This document shows, one piece after another, positions 61,552 to 64,000 of a stretch of 64,000 nt of DNA. Both the position numbers and the translations under genes were made by a program. This DNA is from Halomonas sp. THAF5a (GTDB taxonomy: Bacteria > Pseudomonadota > Gammaproteobacteria > Pseudomonadales > Halomonadaceae), in assembly GCF_009363755.1 (NCBI RefSeq), contig NZ_CP045417.1, positions 124,001 through 188,000 on the forward strand, in the 5' to 3' direction. Positions within the stretch are counted from its first letter, which is position 1. The number at the start of each line of letters is the position of its first letter. Under the pieces are notes generated by a model that ran no database searches, had not been told where the DNA came from, and saw nothing but the letters and a program-made list of their open reading frames with translations.

Positions 61552-63663
61552 ATGAGCACATCCGCCAAGGCCGTCAAGACCTCCAACGAGGTGCCCCTGC
61601 AGGCGCCGTCCCGCGACATCTGGGACGCCAAGTACCGCCTCAAGGACCGTCACGGCCACCCCGTGGACCAGGACGTCCCTGCCACCTGGGAGCGCGTCGC
61701 CAAGGCGCTCGCGGCGGTGGAGGGCGATCAGGCCGAGGCGTGGCTGCCGAAGTTTCGCTGGGCGCTGGAGAACGGTGCCATCCCGGCCGGGCGGATCATG
61801 TCCAATGCCGGCGCCGAGGCCTACAAGCCGGCGGTGAGCCTGATCAACTGCACCGTCTCGCGCACCATCCGCGATGCCATGCACGATATCCTCGACTCGG
61901 TGGTGGATGCCGGCATGACCCTCAAGGCGGGCTGCGGCATCGGCTACGACTTCTCGACCCTGCGACACAAGGGCGCCTTCGTGTTCGGCGCCGGCGCCGG
62001 CACCAACGGCCCGCTGGCGTTCATGGATATCTACGACAAGATGTGCTTCACGGTGGCCTCGGCGGGCGGGCGCCGCGGCGCCCAGATGGGCACCTTCGAC
62101 GTCGGCCACCCCGACGTGCGCCAGTTCATCGAGGCCAAGCGCGAGGCGGGCCGGCTGCGCCAGTTCAATCTCTCGCTGCTGATCACCGACGAGTTCATGG
62201 AGGCGGTGAAGAACGACACCGACTGGCCGCTGGCCTTTCCCCTCCACCCGGGCGAGAAGGACGACGTCGAGGAGAGCGAGCTGATCTACCGCGACTGGCC
62301 GGTGATCGAGGAGGGCTACACCCTCGACGACGAGGGGCGCGTGGCCTGCCGCATCGTCGAGGTGATCCGCGCCCGGGAGCTGTGGGACACCATCATGGCC
62401 TCGACCTACGACTTCGCCGAGCCGGGCTTCATCCTGATCGACCAGGTCAACCGCATGAACAACAACTGGTTCTGCGAAGAGATCCGCGCCACCAATCCTT
62501 GCGGCGAACAGCCGCTGCCACCGGAGGGCGCCTGCCTGCTCGGCTCGGTGAACCTGACTCGGTTCGTCATCGACCCCTTCGGCAAGGCGCCGCGCTTCGA
62601 CTGGGAGCGCTACCGCCAGGTGGTGGCGATCTTCACTCGCATGCTCGACAACGTGGTCGAGATCAGCGGCCTGCCCCTGGAGGGCCAGCGACGCGAGATC
62701 GAGGCCAAGCGCCGCCACGGCATGGGGTTCCTGGGCCTGGGCTCGACCCTGACCATGCTCAAGATTCCCTACGGCTCGGCGGAATCGCTCGCCTTCACCG
62801 AGGAGGTGAGTCGCACCCTGGCCCTCGAGGGCTGGAAGCAGGCCCTGGAACTCGCCCGCGAGAAGGGCGCGGCGCCGGCGCTCACCGAGGACTACGCGAT
62901 CACCCCGCGGATGATGCGCGAGCGCCCCGAGCTCAAGCGCGACGGCTACGAGGTCGGCGACAAGGTGCCGGGGCGCATCCTCCACGCCCGCTACAGCCGC
63001 TACATGCAGAAGGTCGCCGAGGTGGAGCCGGAGCTGGTGGCGGCGCTGGCCGAGCACGGCGCGCGCTTCACCCACCACAGCTCGATCGCCCCCACGGGCA
63101 CCATCTCGCTGTCGCTGGGCAATAACGCCTCCAACGGCATCGAGCCGTCTTTCTCGCACCGCTACTTCCGCAACGTCATCCAGTCGGGCAAGAAGACCAA
63201 GGAGCAGGTCGAGGTGGTCTCCTTCGAGCTGGCCGCCTACCGCCACTTCATCGCCGCCGAGGCGGTGGAGAGCGACCTGCCCGACTACTTCATCACCGCC
63301 GACGCGGTGAGCCCGAAGCAGCACGTGGCGGTGCAGGCGGCGGCCCAGGGGTGGGTCGACTCGGCGATCTCCAAGACGGTCAACGTGCCCACCGAGTTCG
63401 CCTTCGAGGAGTTCAAGGACCTCTACCTCGACGCCTACGCCAGCAAGCTCAAGGGCTGCACCACCTTCCGCTTCAATCCCGAGGCCTTTCAGGGCGTGCT
63501 GGTGCGCGAGGACGACCTCAAGAACACCACCTACGTCTTCGAGCTGGAGAACGGCGAGACCGTCGAACTCAGAGGCGACGAGAAGGTCATCTACGACGGC
63601 GAGGAGCACAATGCGGCGAATCTCTATGATGCGCTGAAGGAAGGCACCTATGGCAAGTGGTAA
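61552..63663 (+). CDS. nrdJ: adenosylcobalamin-dependent ribonucleotide reductase, NrdJa subunit
   Basis: 703 residues. Class II enzyme making dNTPs without oxygen, using B12. Catalytic motifs: SLINCTVSRTI, GCGIGYDFSTLRHKGA, AGGRRGAQMGTFDVGHPDV, the radical-Cys region ATNPCGEQPLPPEGACLLG, and SSIAPTGTISL. The C-terminal redox Cys pair is absent; it is expected on the separate NrdJb encoded 204 bases later, as in Pseudomonas. The start at 61552 has CTGGAG at a slightly long spacing and matches NrdJa N-termini. An open frame further upstream overlaps ubiT and is not coding-like. Confidence 0.95.
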   Translation: MSTSAKAVKTSNEVPLQAPSRDIWDAKYRLKDRHGHPVDQDVPATWERVAKALAAVEGDQAEAWLPKFRWALENGAIPAGRIMSNAGAEAYKPAVSLINCTVSRTIRDAMHDILDSVVDAGMTLKAGCGIGYDFSTLRHKGAFVFGAGAGTNGPLAFMDIYDKMCFTVASAGGRRGAQMGTFDVGHPDVRQFIEAKREAGRLRQFNLSLLITDEFMEAVKNDTDWPLAFPLHPGEKDDVEESELIYRDWPVIEEGYTLDDEGRVACRIVEVIRARELWDTIMASTYDFAEPGFILIDQVNRMNNNWFCEEIRATNPCGEQPLPPEGACLLGSVNLTRFVIDPFGKAPRFDWERYRQVVAIFTRMLDNVVEISGLPLEGQRREIEAKRRHGMGFLGLGSTLTMLKIPYGSAESLAFTEEVSRTLALEGWKQALELAREKGAAPALTEDYAITPRMMRERPELKRDGYEVGDKVPGRILHARYSRYMQKVAEVEPELVAALAEHGARFTHHSSIAPTGTISLSLGNNASNGIEPSFSHRYFRNVIQSGKKTKEQVEVVSFELAAYRHFIAAEAVESDLPDYFITADAVSPKQHVAVQAAAQGWVDSAISKTVNVPTEFAFEEFKDLYLDAYASKLKGCTTFRFNPEAFQGVLVREDDLKNTTYVFELENGETVELRGDEKVIYDGEEHNAANLYDALKEGTYGKW

Positions 63664-63697
63664 GCCAGTGTTCTCGAGCTGGCCCTCAGCGAGAGGC

Positions 63698-63813
63698 GCC
63701 GGGGATGAGCCGAAGAGGAGGTCCTACGCCATGGATGGCGTCGGTAGCGTACAAGGACGTATTCACAGCGCCTCCTCGCTGGTCCGACATTTCGGGGCTT
63801 GTCCCCGTCTCAG
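63698..63813. repeat. large imperfect inverted repeat between nrdJa and nrdJb
   Basis: Outer arms: CGGGGATGAGCC (63701 area) and GGGCTTGTCCCCG (63797-63809); inner arms: GAGGAGG (63715-63721) and CCTCCTC (63771-63777). The loop contains a PmlI/NcoI-like palindrome GCCATGGATGGC. It is GC-rich, non-coding and looks like a dispersed structured repeat, though no other copy is seen here. Confidence 0.5.
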
Positions 63814-63867
63814 CCCCGAGCGATGGATGTCCAGTGCCACCCAACAACTTTTCGGAGGAGTCTCCTG

Positions 63868-64000
63868 ATGGCCGTCGAGATCACTTCCAAGATCGTCTCC
63901 TACAGCGTCAAGAAGGCGGTGGAAGCCCCGCCGCTGGCCGAGGAGAACCCGCTCACGGTGCGCATCCCCTCGCGCCCCGAGGGCACCCTGGAGGCCGTGT
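63868..64000 (+). CDS. ribonucleotide reductase NrdJb subunit (3' end outside window)
   Basis: The first 44 residues are visible: MAVEITSKIVSYSVKKAVEA, then PPLAEENPLTVRIPSRPEG. They match the start of the NrdJb subunit that carries the C-terminal part of the split class II reductase, including its redox-active cysteines (not yet reached). GGAGGAG lies seven bases before the ATG. Together with nrdJa it forms one operon interrupted by a structured repeat. Confidence 0.85.
   Translation, partial: MAVEITSKIVSYSVKKAVEAPPLAEENPLTVRIPSRPEGTLEAV

Noticed and set aside
60925..63609. 894-codon open frame antisense to ubiT and nrdJa
   Set aside because: Overlaps two well-supported genes on the other strand and has no domain signal.

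Overview
The window is GC-rich bacterial chromosome (coding strongly biased to G/C in third positions) with no tRNA, rRNA, insertion sequence or CRISPR array that I could see. The gene set points to a motile, halotolerant gammaproteobacterium, most likely a Halomonas-type member of the Halomonadaceae: two BCCT osmolyte transporters, a carnitine/gamma-butyrobetaine degradation cluster, PutA, two flagellins, many c-di-GMP enzymes and a split B12-dependent ribonucleotide reductase. The genus is inference; family calls come from recognised motifs in the translations, not from a database search.

Region 1 (1-9.9 kb): signalling. Two GGDEF/EAL proteins (one cut by the window edge), a membrane diguanylate cyclase in convergent overlap with the second, and two methyl-accepting chemotaxis proteins, one with a near-perfect flagellar sigma-28 promoter.

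Region 2 (9.9-21.5 kb): flagellar filament island. A small sigma-28 controlled protein, fliD, a decayed second copy of the small gene, two divergent flagellin genes (one very long with a repetitive variable domain, one with a compositionally foreign middle), a small conserved protein, and a 1671-residue protein that strings together TPR, sulfotransferase-like, FkbM-like, TPR, class I methyltransferase and SET-like domains. This last protein is the best candidate for an undescribed system, probably flagellin or cell-surface modification.

Region 3 (21.5-33.6 kb): envelope sensing. A two-gene operon of a solute-binding lipoprotein and a solute-binding/PAS/GGDEF protein, a DUF3015-DUF4105 pair, a lytic transglycosylase lipoprotein, an orphan MotB-like protein, a DUF2835 protein, and a 1327-residue GAF/PAS/LOV-like/GGDEF/EAL protein whose LOV motif lacks the photoactive cysteine.

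Region 4 (33.6-53.2 kb): compatible-solute and C1 catabolism. PutA, RNase HI, then cdhC-cdhA-cdhB, a BCCT transporter, a CdhR-like regulator and a gamma-butyrobetaine dioxygenase: together these would take up gamma-butyrobetaine/carnitine and convert it to glycine betaine. An IalB protein, a second BCCT transporter and a two-subunit NAD-dependent formate dehydrogenase follow; formate is an expected downstream product of betaine demethylation.

Region 5 (53.2-64 kb): redox and low-oxygen functions. ahpC-ahpF with a candidate OxyR site, nsrR, hemN, gdhA, ubiT and nrdJa-nrdJb (cut by the window end). Candidate ANR/FNR boxes precede hemN and ubiT, matching oxygen-independent heme, ubiquinone and deoxynucleotide synthesis.
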